DNA of 64,000 nucleotides from Acinetobacter baumannii (GTDB taxonomy: Bacteria > Pseudomonadota > Gammaproteobacteria > Pseudomonadales > Moraxellaceae): NCBI RefSeq assembly GCF_016508585.1, contig NZ_JADVOP010000018.1, forward strand, positions 18,011-82,010, given 5' to 3'. Shown here in pieces: positions 1 to 9,182 of this stretch. The position numbers were made by a program, and so were the translations under genes. The notes beneath the pieces were generated by a model. The model was given only the letters and a program-made list of their open reading frames with translations. It was not told the DNA's origin and did no database searches. Numbering within the stretch: position 1 is the stretch's first letter; each line of letters opens with the position of its first letter.

Positions 1-38
1 TATTGAATATCCATTTCAGTGTGTTGTGTAGGGAAGGC

Positions 39-1181
39 TTATCTTAAAATGCTTTTATCGACATGCTGGATATTCACTTTCCCACAAAATGCCAAACTTA
101 AATCCAGTTCTTTTTGGATTATTTCCAAGACACGGAATACGCCTTGTTCTCCATAAGCACCTAAACCATAAATAAATGCTCGACCAATTAAACAGCCTTT
201 AGCACCTAGAGCAATGGCTTTTAAAACATCCTGTCCAGAGCGAATACCACTGTCAATATAGACTTCCGTTTGGTTGCCTACAGCAAGCACAATTTCTTCT
301 AGTACTGAAATGCTCGATGGAGCACTGTCCAGTTGACGACCACCATGATTGGAAACAACAATTGCGTCTGCTCCAGCATTAACAGCAGCGATTGCATCGT
401 CTACTTCCATAATGCCTTTGATAATCAGTTTACCGCCCCATTGTTGTTTAACCCATTCGACATCTTTCCAGCTTAACTTCATGTCAAACTCCTCAGTGGT
501 CCATGCAGCTAGAGAACCGGTATTGCTGATTCCATCGACATGACCGACAATGTTACCAAAACTTCTTCTTGATGTTCCAAGCATAGCTAAGCACCAAGCG
601 GGTTTGGTGCACATATTGATGAGATTGCCCAAGGTTAATTTTGGAGGCGCTGACAAGCCATTTTTAATGTCTTTATGGCGTTGTCCCATGATTTGTAAGT
701 CAGCCGTTAAAACCAATGCCGAACATTTAGCATTTTTTGCACGCTGAATAAGCTGCTGCATAAAATGACGATCTTTCATCATATACAGCTGAAACCAAAA
801 TGGTTGGGTGGTTGCGGAAGCGACATCTTCAATTGAACAAATGCTCATGGTCGACATGATATAGGGAATACCAAATTTTTCGGCAGCTTTAGCAGCCAGA
901 ATTTCACCATCGGCATGTTGCATACCAATTAAACCTGTAGGCGCCAATGCGACTGGCATGGATACCGATTGTCCTAACATTTTAGTGTTCACGGAACGAT
1001 TGTCCATGTCCACCAAAACTTTTTGTCGAAACAGGTATTTTTTAAAATCTTCACTGTTTTGCTGCCATGTTTGCTCTGTCCATGAACCTGAATCACAATA
1101 GTCAACAAACATTTTAGGGACACGTCGGTGATAAATCTCACGCATATCTGCCACGCAGGTGATTTTTTGTAATCTATTCAT
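39..1181 (-). CDS. lldD: FMN-dependent alpha-hydroxy-acid (L-lactate type) dehydrogenase
   Basis: Oxidises an L-2-hydroxy acid such as L-lactate to the 2-keto acid, using FMN in a TIM barrel. The 380-residue length is usual for the family. The active-site motif SNHGGRQLD (residues 277-285, catalytic His279) is intact, as are FQLY (130-133), a DxxxxGxR stretch near 161-168, and the IDSGIRSG and GRAFIYGLG phosphate-binding segments. No transmembrane segment is seen; family members are usually peripheral inner-membrane enzymes feeding the respiratory chain. No lldP or lldR lies upstream, and the downstream side is cut off by the window edge. The substrate is inferred, so another 2-hydroxy acid is possible. 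Confidence 0.8.
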   Translation of the reverse strand: MNRLQKITCVADMREIYHRRVPKMFVDYCDSGSWTEQTWQQNSEDFKKYLFRQKVLVDMDNRSVNTKMLGQSVSMPVALAPTGLIGMQHADGEILAAKAAEKFGIPYIMSTMSICSIEDVASATTQPFWFQLYMMKDRHFMQQLIQRAKNAKCSALVLTADLQIMGQRHKDIKNGLSAPPKLTLGNLINMCTKPAWCLAMLGTSRRSFGNIVGHVDGISNTGSLAAWTTEEFDMKLSWKDVEWVKQQWGGKLIIKGIMEVDDAIAAVNAGADAIVVSNHGGRQLDSAPSSISVLEEIVLAVGNQTEVYIDSGIRSGQDVLKAIALGAKGCLIGRAFIYGLGAYGEQGVFRVLEIIQKELDLSLAFCGKVNIQHVDKSILR

Positions 1182-1477
1182 GATGCTTCCTTAATGAATT
1201 GTGCAACTGCAATTCAAATTGTTATTGGACATAAGTTGTAGCGATTATTTTAAAAGGATTATTTTAACAATGAGTAAAAAATAGATGAAAAGTAAACTAA
1301 ATGGTTGAATTTTATTCGTTGATCGTGATGCAAGCATCTTTCGTTTAAAGATTGGCTGCTTGTCTATTCATACAGATTTTTTAGTTGTAAAAGTAAAAAA
1401 GTACTTCATTTTCTGTGTATCGCATCCTGCATTTTGAAAGATAAAAACTGAAATTTTTCATGATGAAAATAGTAAAG
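1182..1477. other. Intergenic region without recognised gene
   Basis: AT-rich spacer between the hydroxy-acid dehydrogenase gene and the end of the iron-uptake operon, both on the minus strand. It should hold the dehydrogenase promoter. I see no convincing ORF, strong terminator or RNA gene in it. Confidence 0.5.
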
Positions 1478-1765
1478 TTATTTTTTAACTTTGGGCTTTA
1501 GATCATTAATTGATAGGATTAAGCCAAACAGCAGTGGCGTGCTGAGTACACATAAGGCAACCAGTGAAATGCTATTGCCATAATCCATGCTATAGAGCGT
1601 CAAGGCAATAATAATGAAAATGAATGCAGCCAGTTTTACACATTTGACATGTTGGGTGAGTATGGAAAATCGGCTTTTCTGTGTTTTACTGATCTGTTTT
1701 GCGCTGACAAGATAAAACCCATAACTTGCAATTAAAATCAGCAACGAAGCGAGCGTAAAGATCAT
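1478..1765 (-). CDS. Small membrane protein, DUF3325-like, of the iron-uptake operon
   Basis: A 95-residue protein with about three hydrophobic segments (roughly residues 3-20, 45-62 and 67-85) and a basic tail. Size, topology and position after a PepSY membrane protein match the DUF3325 family found in siderophore-receptor operons; its biochemical role is unknown. Its start codon overlaps the stop of the PepSY gene by 4 bp (ATGA), so translation is probably coupled. It is the last gene of a four-gene operon behind a Fur-like site. The family call rests on context as much as on sequence. Confidence 0.6.
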   Translation of the reverse strand: MIFTLASLLILIASYGFYLVSAKQISKTQKSRFSILTQHVKCVKLAAFIFIIIALTLYSMDYGNSISLVALCVLSTPLLFGLILSINDLKPKVKK

Positions 1766-3324
1766 GAGATTGATTCCCGAATTTGTTTATCGGCTATTTT
1801 TTTCTGAATTTTTGCTACAGCTTTATTTTGAATTGGTGTGATTTTTTGATGTAAAAATATACTTAAGAAAGCAAACATCCAAATCATGACATCCACACGG
1901 AAGAACAGCCAATAATCTTGGATTGAATGAATATAGTGGTTTGAAACAAGATAGAAGAGATTGAAAATAGGCAATGCCAATGTCATTACAATGATTAATT
2001 TAAGCTGTGTTTTCCACAAATACTGCTGCTTTGAAACGAGGGCAACAATCAAGCTGAATAGCCATAAACAAAAAAAAGTATAGATCTCATAATTAGGACT
2101 GTCAGCTTTTATGCTTACAATACGGTTAGCGTACAAATAACCCAACATGGCAATCGGCAAGCCAAGAATCAGTGCTGTATTGAGTCGATTGACCAAGTAA
2201 TATCCAAAGTGAAATTGCTCATTTTTCTTTTGTAGTTGTCGTTTTAAACTCCACAATAATAAGCCTGAGGCAATCATTGCGCAGCCCAACAAACCAGAAA
2301 AGAACAAACCTAACCGTAAAAGCGGTTGAGCAAAATTTGCCATATGCAAACCGTACATGCTTGCATTTAATGTTGCGATACTGCTGTTATTACGCATGTT
2401 GCCTAAGCGTGTTCCTGTGGCTCCATTAAAACTCATTTGTGCTTGATTGCGCGTGATGGAATGGTCTTCCAGAGCTGTGACTGTTACTTTACTCAATTGA
2501 GTGTTTGGGAGGTCTACAGCAATATGATCAAAACTGGTTTCTCCCCATTGTCGTTGAGCTTGTTGGAGAAAATATTGAATAGGTTTCATTTTTTCGGGTA
2601 ATGCTGTTTGGGCATCTACCATTGTTGAAATATTGCGAATTTCATCGAAATATTGAAATGGACGATCCGGATATGATTTTTTCATACCCGCAGGAAAGAG
2701 CAGATAGAAAAAGATAGCGAGCCCTGTAAACGTGATGGTTAAGAAGAATGGAAGTGCAATAACAGCACTCATATTATGGAAATCCAAATATGAGCGCTGA
2801 CCTTTAAAAGCTCTTAAGGTAAAAAATTCAGTAAATATTTTTTTATGGGTAATGATGCCTGATATTAGGGTGATAAACATGATCAGTGCTGCAAATGTGA
2901 CGATCAAACGTCCAATAGCGTAGGGAATGCCATATAATTGATAATGGAAACTATAAAAAAAATCGCCACCTTGTGTTGCCGAAAGATTCAGTTCTTTGCC
3001 TGTATTGGCATCTAAAGTTTTACTTTCGTAACCACCATCGGCTTTTTGCCAATAAATTTTATTGACAGGCGTATTCGGATGAGCAATACCGATATACCAA
3101 CTTTTAGCATTGGGTGCATTTTTCTGCAGATAATCATAAGCGGTTTGTACCGCTGTATGCTGATTGGTTTGCATAACTGCAAATTGGGGCTGCATCCACA
3201 TATTCACTTCATGACGATAATAGGTCACAGTACCCGTTAAAAAAATTGCAAACAGTAGCCAGCCAAAACTCAGACCAATCCAAGAATGTAACCATGCCAT
3301 AGATTGACGAACAGATTTAAACAT
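1762..3324 (-). CDS. PepSY-associated transmembrane protein (siderophore/iron reductase type)
   Basis: A 520-residue inner-membrane protein of the PepSY_TM family. There is an N-terminal membrane segment (about residues 13-35), a periplasmic region, a second segment near 135-160, another near 190-215, a further soluble domain, and four or five C-terminal helices from about 340 on. Histidines near the membrane segments could bind haem. Such proteins sit beside TonB-dependent siderophore receptors and are thought to help reduce or release ferric iron in the periplasm. It starts 3 bp after the DUF3649-like gene and overlaps the next gene by 4 bp. Fur control is inferred from the operon's leading site. 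Confidence 0.75.
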   Translation of the reverse strand: MFKSVRQSMAWLHSWIGLSFGWLLFAIFLTGTVTYYRHEVNMWMQPQFAVMQTNQHTAVQTAYDYLQKNAPNAKSWYIGIAHPNTPVNKIYWQKADGGYESKTLDANTGKELNLSATQGGDFFYSFHYQLYGIPYAIGRLIVTFAALIMFITLISGIITHKKIFTEFFTLRAFKGQRSYLDFHNMSAVIALPFFLTITFTGLAIFFYLLFPAGMKKSYPDRPFQYFDEIRNISTMVDAQTALPEKMKPIQYFLQQAQRQWGETSFDHIAVDLPNTQLSKVTVTALEDHSITRNQAQMSFNGATGTRLGNMRNNSSIATLNASMYGLHMANFAQPLLRLGLFFSGLLGCAMIASGLLLWSLKRQLQKKNEQFHFGYYLVNRLNTALILGLPIAMLGYLYANRIVSIKADSPNYEIYTFFCLWLFSLIVALVSKQQYLWKTQLKLIIVMTLALPIFNLFYLVSNHYIHSIQDYWLFFRVDVMIWMFAFLSIFLHQKITPIQNKAVAKIQKKIADKQIRESIS

Positions 3325-3327
3325 GAG

Positions 3328-3606
3328 TTAACCTATGAATTTTGATATGAGAAAGAGGGTAACAACGAGTATCAAGCTGATTACAGACAACTTTTTTAAA
3401 GAATGAACGCAAAAACCAATAATCACAAAAGCGATATAAAAAAACAGCGCTATAAATGCAGCCAAGTAGACAGACTCAGCTTTTGCCAAGTAAGGATAAA
3501 AAACATCAATCAAATTGACTGATAGTAAATAGCTGCATGCGTAGCCTAGACCAAATGCCAGTATAAAACGGTATAACACTGATAATCGATAAAGGACAGT
3601 TTGCAT
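3328..3606 (-). CDS. Small membrane protein, DUF3649-like
   Basis: A 92-residue protein with three predicted membrane helices (roughly residues 11-30, 45-66 and 72-90). It lies between a TonB-dependent receptor and a PepSY membrane protein, the usual place of DUF3649 proteins in iron-acquisition operons. Function is unknown; it probably assists the PepSY protein. It begins 58 bp after the receptor gene and ends 3 bp before the PepSY start, so it is almost certainly cotranscribed. I recognise the pattern rather than a catalytic motif. Confidence 0.6.
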   Translation of the reverse strand: MQTVLYRLSVLYRFILAFGLGYACSYLLSVNLIDVFYPYLAKAESVYLAAFIALFFYIAFVIIGFCVHSLKKLSVISLILVVTLFLISKFIG

Positions 3607-3664
3607 ACAGGGTACTTCTTAAATTAAAAAGACCTTAATCTACAGAGACTAAGGCGAGTTGCGA

Positions 3665-5824
3665 TCAATATTTAAACTTTACAGCAATGCTATAGTTGGC
3701 TGGAGCACCATAAAATGCCTGACCATCCGGGAAACTGTATAAATATTTTTTGTCTGTCACATTGTTGGCATTTGCCTGTAACGAAATATGATTGTTTACA
3801 TCATAACTGGTCATCAGATTCACTAAAGCATAGGCATCTTGGGTAATTGTACTATTGACCGAAGAATCATACAGCTTGATGGCTTCTTGCCATTTTAACG
3901 ATGCGCCGATTTTAAGTTGTGGCAATGCCGGAATGGTGTATGTAGTCAACAGATTAAGGGTTTGATTAGGATTATAGGTCCTAGCATCACCGCCATTTTT
4001 TAAATCTTTTAAACTAAATTGACTATAACCAAATGCGATATTCAAGTGATCTGTGATTTGTCCGGCCAAACCCAATTCTACACCTTGAGAACGCAAATCG
4101 CTGGTCTCCACTTTACGATTAAGTGGGTTTCCATCAGAGTTGCGTAGTGGATAATTACTTTGTTCTGTACGAAATACGGCCAAGGTTCCTGTAAGTTTGT
4201 CATCTAACCATGAACTTTTAATCCCTGCCTCATAGCTTTCACCATCAATGGGCTTGAGCGCTTTATTATCCGTGCCTAATCCTGACTGTGGACGGAAAAT
4301 AGAGGTGTAGCTGAGATAGCCTGTATATTCGGGAGTAAAGTTATAGCTAATGCCAGCATATGGCGATACTTTATTTTCATCATATGCCATTGATGAACCA
4401 TAGCTTCTGCCATCACTTTTTGCTTGAACATAATTTAAACCGAGTAGAAGTTTTAAATCATCATTTAAGTGCAGGCGGGTCGCCGCATATACTGAATTGA
4501 GCTTTTGCGTATAGTTCGCAGCATCACTGAAAGCTGACCAAGTCACTGATTGAGGCGTCCAGCTTGACCAGTCTGTAGTGAGTTGGCGTAAGTAGCCTAA
4601 TGAATTGTCGTTCCTGATATTACTGTCATTAATCCTGCCCGACGTTTGTTGATCATACTGTTTGTTTTGTAGATAGCTATAGCCTAAAGTGGCTTCATGT
4701 TCACGACCAAATAATGAATAGGCACCTTGAAGATTCAAATCAGCAAAATGGCTTTTTAGGCTTTCTTTGCCGCCCCAAGCAGTAAGTGCGACATTTCCAC
4801 CATTTTGATCAGGATAACCATAATAATAGAGTAAATTACTGTCATGATGGGTTTGGGTATAATTATAACTCAGCTTTGCTGTCCATTGATCATTCATCAT
4901 TTGCTTTAACTCAGCAAAAGCATTCTGTGTCTTGTTGTCCCAATATGCCCAATCTGGATTTGGATTATAATTCCGGTCATAGGAGCGTTGTTTTCCATCC
5001 GCACCCAGAAGTGGCAATGCACCCCAGTTATTGGCATTGGGTTTATTCTGCTGTTGGCTATAACCTGCTGTAAGTCGTGTTGAATCTGTAAGATCAGCCT
5101 CAATGATGCCTGAAAAACCATTTTTCTCTGAAGAATAACGATCCAGATAAGAATCTCCAGTTTGCTCATAACCCATCAAACGACCACGAATACTGCCATC
5201 TTTGTTCAATGCACCTGAAACATCTGCTTCATAACGCTGTGTATTCCAGGAACCATAGCTGATACCCGCATTGGCTTGAAACTCCTGCGTTGGTCGTTTA
5301 CGGATATAATCAATGGTTGCACTTGGGTCACCGAAGGCATTGGTAAGTGCATCTGCACCTTTAATCACATCAATTCGGTCATAAAAATAGGTATCTGGAT
5401 TGGTATTGTTATAATTATAACTGCTTGAAGGGAATCCGACCCCGTCTGTTAAAAGATTAGAGATTTCAAAACCACGTGCTGTATAAGTCGAACGCTCAGT
5501 TTCTTGATTGCTGACAGTAATGCCAGGAGTATTACTCAAAGCATCTCTTGTGCTATTCATTGCAAAATCATTCATTTGCTGACGTGTAACGACATTGACT
5601 GTTTGAGGAGTTTCTTTAACGGGAATATTCAGTTTGGCTGCACTGGTGGATTCTTTCACGATATATGATTTGCTTTGTTCGGAACTTAACTCCGGTTGCG
5701 CAGCAGTTGCTTGTACTGAGATCGTGGGCAGCTTATGTAAATCTTCAGCGAAACTTTGTTGCGCAGTGAATAGTGCCAAACTCATGATCGAGAGTTTGAA
5801 TCTGTTTGGGAGAGAATTCAGCAT
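3665..5824 (-). CDS. TonB-dependent siderophore receptor
   Basis: An outer-membrane gated channel for ferric siderophores, 719 residues. It has a signal peptide (cleavage near QQSFA/ED, about residue 27), a plug domain with VKETPQTVNVVTRQQMND around residues 68-85 and a VIKGADALTNAFGDPSATI segment, then a beta-barrel ending in an aromatic residue (VKFKY). The early PTISVQATAA segment (about 33-42) is a plausible TonB box. It heads the operon with the DUF3649-like, PepSY and DUF3325-like genes. The FhuE/FpvA/PupB-like plug suggests a hydroxamate or mixed siderophore; the ligand is not decided, and no siderophore synthesis genes are in the window. Confidence 0.88.
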   Translation of the reverse strand: MLNSLPNRFKLSIMSLALFTAQQSFAEDLHKLPTISVQATAAQPELSSEQSKSYIVKESTSAAKLNIPVKETPQTVNVVTRQQMNDFAMNSTRDALSNTPGITVSNQETERSTYTARGFEISNLLTDGVGFPSSSYNYNNTNPDTYFYDRIDVIKGADALTNAFGDPSATIDYIRKRPTQEFQANAGISYGSWNTQRYEADVSGALNKDGSIRGRLMGYEQTGDSYLDRYSSEKNGFSGIIEADLTDSTRLTAGYSQQQNKPNANNWGALPLLGADGKQRSYDRNYNPNPDWAYWDNKTQNAFAELKQMMNDQWTAKLSYNYTQTHHDSNLLYYYGYPDQNGGNVALTAWGGKESLKSHFADLNLQGAYSLFGREHEATLGYSYLQNKQYDQQTSGRINDSNIRNDNSLGYLRQLTTDWSSWTPQSVTWSAFSDAANYTQKLNSVYAATRLHLNDDLKLLLGLNYVQAKSDGRSYGSSMAYDENKVSPYAGISYNFTPEYTGYLSYTSIFRPQSGLGTDNKALKPIDGESYEAGIKSSWLDDKLTGTLAVFRTEQSNYPLRNSDGNPLNRKVETSDLRSQGVELGLAGQITDHLNIAFGYSQFSLKDLKNGGDARTYNPNQTLNLLTTYTIPALPQLKIGASLKWQEAIKLYDSSVNSTITQDAYALVNLMTSYDVNNHISLQANANNVTDKKYLYSFPDGQAFYGAPANYSIAVKFKY

Positions 5825-5831
5825 GAGTATC

Positions 5832-5850
5832 TTAAATGATAATAATTATC
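5832..5850 (-). promoter_or_regulatory. Fur-box-like site before the siderophore receptor gene
   Basis: The 19-bp stretch matches the classical Fur consensus (GATAATGATAATCATTATC) at 15 of 19 positions, with the core ATGATAATAATTATC. It lies 8 bp ahead of the receptor start codon, inside the expected leader, so bound Fur would block initiation or early elongation. This supports iron repression of the four-gene operon. The distance to lpxB on the other strand is over 200 bp, so lpxB control is unlikely. Confidence 0.7.
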
Positions 5851-6073
5851 GCTTAGTTTATTGTTTGAGTCTTTGTGAGACAATAGTCAGTTAATTGAAA
5901 ATATAAATAGAAAATAGATTAATGATAGAAAACTGGGTGAAAAGTCACCCAATTGAATTCCTATACCAAAAGCATGTCCATATCTGGCTTTGCGGTGATT
6001 ATATGGAGGCTTTGAGGTTAAACGAGTTTGACTGTGCTATGATGCGTGCATACTGCAAAGTGGGAAGAATATC

Positions 6074-7249
6074 TTGCAAAATCGGAAGCTTAAAATTGGT
6101 ATTGTCGTTGGTGAAGTGTCTGGAGATACTTTAGGGGCCAAACTTATTCGCAGTTTCCGTGAACAAGGGATAGATGCTGAATTTGAAGGGATTGGTGGTC
6201 CGCAAATGATCGCTGAAGGTTTCAACAGTTTTTACCCTATGGATATTTTATCGGTGATGGGCATTGTTGAAGTCCTCAAAGATTTAAAGAAGTTATTTGC
6301 TGTACGCGATGGTTTGGTTGAAAAGTGGTCTGCCAATCCTGTTGATATCTTTATTGGTATTGATGCTCCAGATTTCAATTTGCGATTATCCAAGAGTTTA
6401 AAGCAAAAAAATCTTCCCATTAAAACAGTGCAATATGTGAGTCCATCAGTATGGGCGTGGCGGCAAGGGCGTGTACATGGAATTAAAGCCAGTATTGATC
6501 TGGTACTTTGTTTATTTCCTTTTGAAAAGAGCTTTTATCAAAAATTTGCAGTTGCTGCTGCATTTGTGGGGCATCCACTTGCCAGTCAGTTGCCTTTACA
6601 AAATCCAATCTTGGATGCCAAACAGGAGCTTGGTTTGGATCTGAGTCAGAAGCACATTGCATTATTACCAGGCAGTCGACGTGGTGAAATAGAACGGCTT
6701 GGACCACTGGTTTTAGATGCTGCAAATATTATTCACCATAAATATCCAGATTATCAGTTTGTTATTCCTGCGATTAATGAGCAGCGCAAACAACAAATTG
6801 AAGCATTATTGGAACACTATCCAAGTGATTTGGTTGCAAAAATTCACTTACTGGAAAATACCGATAAAGAGTCAAAAATTGGTCGTCAGGTCATGAATGC
6901 GGCAAATATTGTGGCTTTGGCATCAGGTACAGCGACATTGGAAGCTTTATTGTTGCATCGACCAATGGTTACTTTTTATAAACTCAATTGGCTAACCTAT
7001 GTGATTGCCAAGTTGCTGGTTAAAATTCCCTATTATTCTTTGCCGAATATCATTGCAGGAAAGAAAGCAATTCAAGAGTTGATTCAAAAAGATGCCACAC
7101 CTGAAAAATTAGCACATGAAATAGAAAAGTTAATGGATATTGAAACGGCTCAAATTCAGGTGATGCAGTTGATTACGATGCATAAGCAGCTTTTGGCGGG
7201 AAATAGTGAAGATCCTGTGCAGGCAATTTTGGCGCTGTTAAGATCATGA
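6074..7249 (+). CDS. lpxB: Lipid-A-disaccharide synthase
   Basis: Joins UDP-2,3-diacylglucosamine and lipid X to form the lipid A disaccharide (GT19 family), a peripheral inner-membrane step. The 391 residues fit the family. The N-terminal GEVSGDTLGAKL, FEGIGGPQM, the SPSVWAWRQGR segment and the ALLPGSRRGEI motif are all clear. The start is TTG, placed 7 bp after a GGAAGA ribosome binding site at about 6062-6067; no ATG fits. It stands apart from lpxD-fabZ-lpxA 16 kb away. A 43-codon ORF overlaps its stop codon. Confidence 0.95.
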   Translation: MQNRKLKIGIVVGEVSGDTLGAKLIRSFREQGIDAEFEGIGGPQMIAEGFNSFYPMDILSVMGIVEVLKDLKKLFAVRDGLVEKWSANPVDIFIGIDAPDFNLRLSKSLKQKNLPIKTVQYVSPSVWAWRQGRVHGIKASIDLVLCLFPFEKSFYQKFAVAAAFVGHPLASQLPLQNPILDAKQELGLDLSQKHIALLPGSRRGEIERLGPLVLDAANIIHHKYPDYQFVIPAINEQRKQQIEALLEHYPSDLVAKIHLLENTDKESKIGRQVMNAANIVALASGTATLEALLLHRPMVTFYKLNWLTYVIAKLLVKIPYYSLPNIIAGKKAIQELIQKDATPEKLAHEIEKLMDIETAQIQVMQLITMHKQLLAGNSEDPVQAILALLRS

Positions 7250-7377
7250 TTGAAAAATTATTGCTCACTCAATCAAGCGATTGGAATTATCTGGTTAAGT
7301 TTGAAGCGTGTTCAAGCATAGACTATTGCAGTGTTCGAAAAATAAGTTTCCAACATAAAATGACTTTTAAATCTTAA
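7246..7377 (+). CDS. Possible small ORF coupled to lpxB
   Basis: A 43-codon ORF whose ATG overlaps the lpxB TGA (ATGA), the arrangement typical of translational coupling. The product begins MIEKLLLTQSSDWNYL, holds two cysteines in its middle, and matches nothing I recognise; it does not look like RNase HII, which follows lpxB in many gammaproteobacteria. It may be a real small protein, the start of a decayed gene, or chance. Confidence 0.3.
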   Translation: MIEKLLLTQSSDWNYLVKFEACSSIDYCSVRKISFQHKMTFKS

Positions 7378-7613
7378 AAAAACCATGTTGATATTTTTAT
7401 TGTGAAATGACATGGATGCCTTTGCTCAATCTGCATGTGCGAGGTGCGTTGCAGGGGCTGTTTGCAAGCCATCTGAGGGCTTTTATCTTTTCCACTTCTA
7501 AAATCGAAGCATAGTCTATGCAAATCGATCAAAAATTTTCTGTAAAATATAGAGCAATTTATCAATATATTGCACGTTTTAATACAGATGGAATTTTTAC
7601 AAAAGCTTTAATC
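7378..7613. other. Intergenic region downstream of lpxB
   Basis: No convincing gene. A patch at about 7405-7490 is clearly richer in G and C than its AT-rich surroundings and is open in one forward frame for some 30 codons, but it has no ribosome binding site. It could be a repeat or remnant. A 63-codon reverse ORF here looks like chance. Confidence 0.35.
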
Positions 7614-7652
7614 AAAAACTCCTCAACATTTAAATGAAAGAGGAGTTTTTTT
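7614..7652. terminator. Bidirectional rho-independent terminator
   Basis: Stem AAACTCCTC / GAGGAGTTT with a 15-nt loop, an A-run on the left and a T-run on the right, between the convergent lpxB and DUF2797 genes. The flanking runs allow it to act on both strands. Confidence 0.8.
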
Positions 7653-7681
7653 GTGAATCAAATGCAAGACAAAATGAATCT

Positions 7682-8554
7682 CTACTCCGCCCGAACTTTC
7701 AGTTCGTAACCTGTATATTTACGGATATTGATCACACCAGTATCCATAATTAGATATTGACCTTTGATTCCTTGTAATTTGCCGCGAATAACCGGAGTCT
7801 TGTCAAGGTTATGCGATTTGATCTTTTCAGGATAGATATCGACAGGGTAGACAAATTCACGGGGCAGCTCATCTTCAAGTAATTCAACCGTTTCATTAAA
7901 CTCAAGATGCTGTGCAAACTCGTCTCGGATGGTTTGAATTTTAGGTGCAAATTCTTGGACTAATTCATTACGGATTTCAATCAGATCAATGGGTTCGGCT
8001 TCGCCTTTTAGCAGTTTACGCCAATCCGTTTTATCTGCAACTTGTGAGCCAAACATCACTTCCAGTTGACCTGATAGGCGACGAGAACCCACTTTCATAA
8101 TCGGTAAAGCTTGTGTTGCACCTTGATCTAACCAGCGTGTTGGCATTTGACCTAAACGGGTAATTCCAACTTTTAAAGCACTTGAATTTGCCAGATAAAC
8201 AATATGCGGTTGGAAACAAACTTGATGGGCAAAATCATTTTCACGACAGGTGCCCAAGTGGTAGTGACAAGTTTCAGGCTTCATAATACACATATCGCAA
8301 GATGCTTTGGTTTTCATGCATTTAAAGCAGTGACCCTGAGAATAAGACTTAGGGGTCTTGGCACCACAGGAAACACAATAGATATTTCCAGTCGCTTCAA
8401 TCTCAATTTCTTGCCCCAAGCTAAATGGCAGTTCGATTTCTGAGCGATCTAATATAAATTTATATTCAACATTTGCCTTATGCGTTTGCTGATCAGTTAA
8501 ACTAAGGTCTTTAAGACCTGCATGCATTTTATGACAAATGCCTTGTAGTTCCAT
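7682..8554 (-). CDS. DUF2797 family protein
   Basis: A 290-residue cytoplasmic protein of unknown function. Its N-terminal third has a cysteine cluster, CVSCGAKTPKSYSQGHC followed by CMKTKASCDMC and further Cys/His residues (about 58-105), likely a structural zinc site. The segment YLANSSALKVGITRLGQMP (about 128-146) resembles the GIY-YIG-like core seen in DUF2797 proteins, but nuclease activity is unproven. It is divergent from the next gene with only 32 bp between starts, so the two promoters overlap. Confidence 0.75.
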   Translation of the reverse strand: MELQGICHKMHAGLKDLSLTDQQTHKANVEYKFILDRSEIELPFSLGQEIEIEATGNIYCVSCGAKTPKSYSQGHCFKCMKTKASCDMCIMKPETCHYHLGTCRENDFAHQVCFQPHIVYLANSSALKVGITRLGQMPTRWLDQGATQALPIMKVGSRRLSGQLEVMFGSQVADKTDWRKLLKGEAEPIDLIEIRNELVQEFAPKIQTIRDEFAQHLEFNETVELLEDELPREFVYPVDIYPEKIKSHNLDKTPVIRGKLQGIKGQYLIMDTGVINIRKYTGYELKVRAE

Positions 8555-8586
8555 GTTTAATTACTCGCTTCAAAAAAGGTGCAGTT

Positions 8587-9057
8587 ATGGCTGAGAAAAA
8601 TGTCATCACTTCAATGCTAGACGATTTATCGCAACAACAGCCAATTCAAACTGCAGTGTGTATTGGGCAAAATTTGGCGCAATACTCTCAAAATTATTTA
8701 ATTCAGTGGTCCTATTTTAACGTATCTGAGTTTTTAAATCTGCCTTTTACCCAGCGATATGATTTAGGATTTGTGGTTTTAGATACAGATGAAATGCAAC
8801 AGCTTTCGGATCTGCATAAATCGCAATTATTGGTGAAGTTGCGTGATCTCTTGGCAAGGCGTATCGTGGTGGCTTGTCGAATCAGTGATGAGCACCTGCT
8901 TCGATCATTGGGCTTTACACAATTGATCGACAAGACATCCCATGAAAATGATTTTGCGTTATGGCAGTTTAATATTTTAACTTATAAACATGTGCCGGAT
9001 TGGTTTAACGCTAAGTTTTGGGCAAATCCCGAAAACTGGAACAAGTTTCGTTGGTAA
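8587..9057 (+). CDS. Conserved hypothetical protein, DUF6231-like
   Basis: A 156-residue soluble protein with no signal peptide. The alternating pattern around TAVCIGQN, LGFVVLDTDEM and RRIVVACRISDEHLLRSLGF suggests a Rossmann-like alpha/beta fold, but no glycine-rich nucleotide motif is visible. It ends in a Trp-rich tail (DWFNAKFWANPENWNKFRW). Similar genes accompany DUF2797 genes in related bacteria, which suggests but does not show a joint role. It is preceded by an AGGTG ribosome binding site. Family name from memory. Confidence 0.6.
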   Translation: MAEKNVITSMLDDLSQQQPIQTAVCIGQNLAQYSQNYLIQWSYFNVSEFLNLPFTQRYDLGFVVLDTDEMQQLSDLHKSQLLVKLRDLLARRIVVACRISDEHLLRSLGFTQLIDKTSHENDFALWQFNILTYKHVPDWFNAKFWANPENWNKFRW

Positions 9058-9182
9058 TTGGTTTTTTGATGAGACTAAAATGACATTAAGGCATTGCAAA
9101 AATTAACAATTCCAATTTTGTTGAATATCTTAAAGCCAAGTATGCTGTAGTCGTGTCATAAAACTTAAAAAAGGAAAACTTC

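Noticed and set aside
5922..6134. Forward ORF of 70 codons overlapping the lpxB start
   Set aside because: It runs into lpxB in another frame and has no recognisable pattern.
7374..7565. Reverse ORF of 63 codons after lpxB
   Set aside because: No ribosome binding site, no protein-like pattern; it overlaps the GC-richer patch only by chance.
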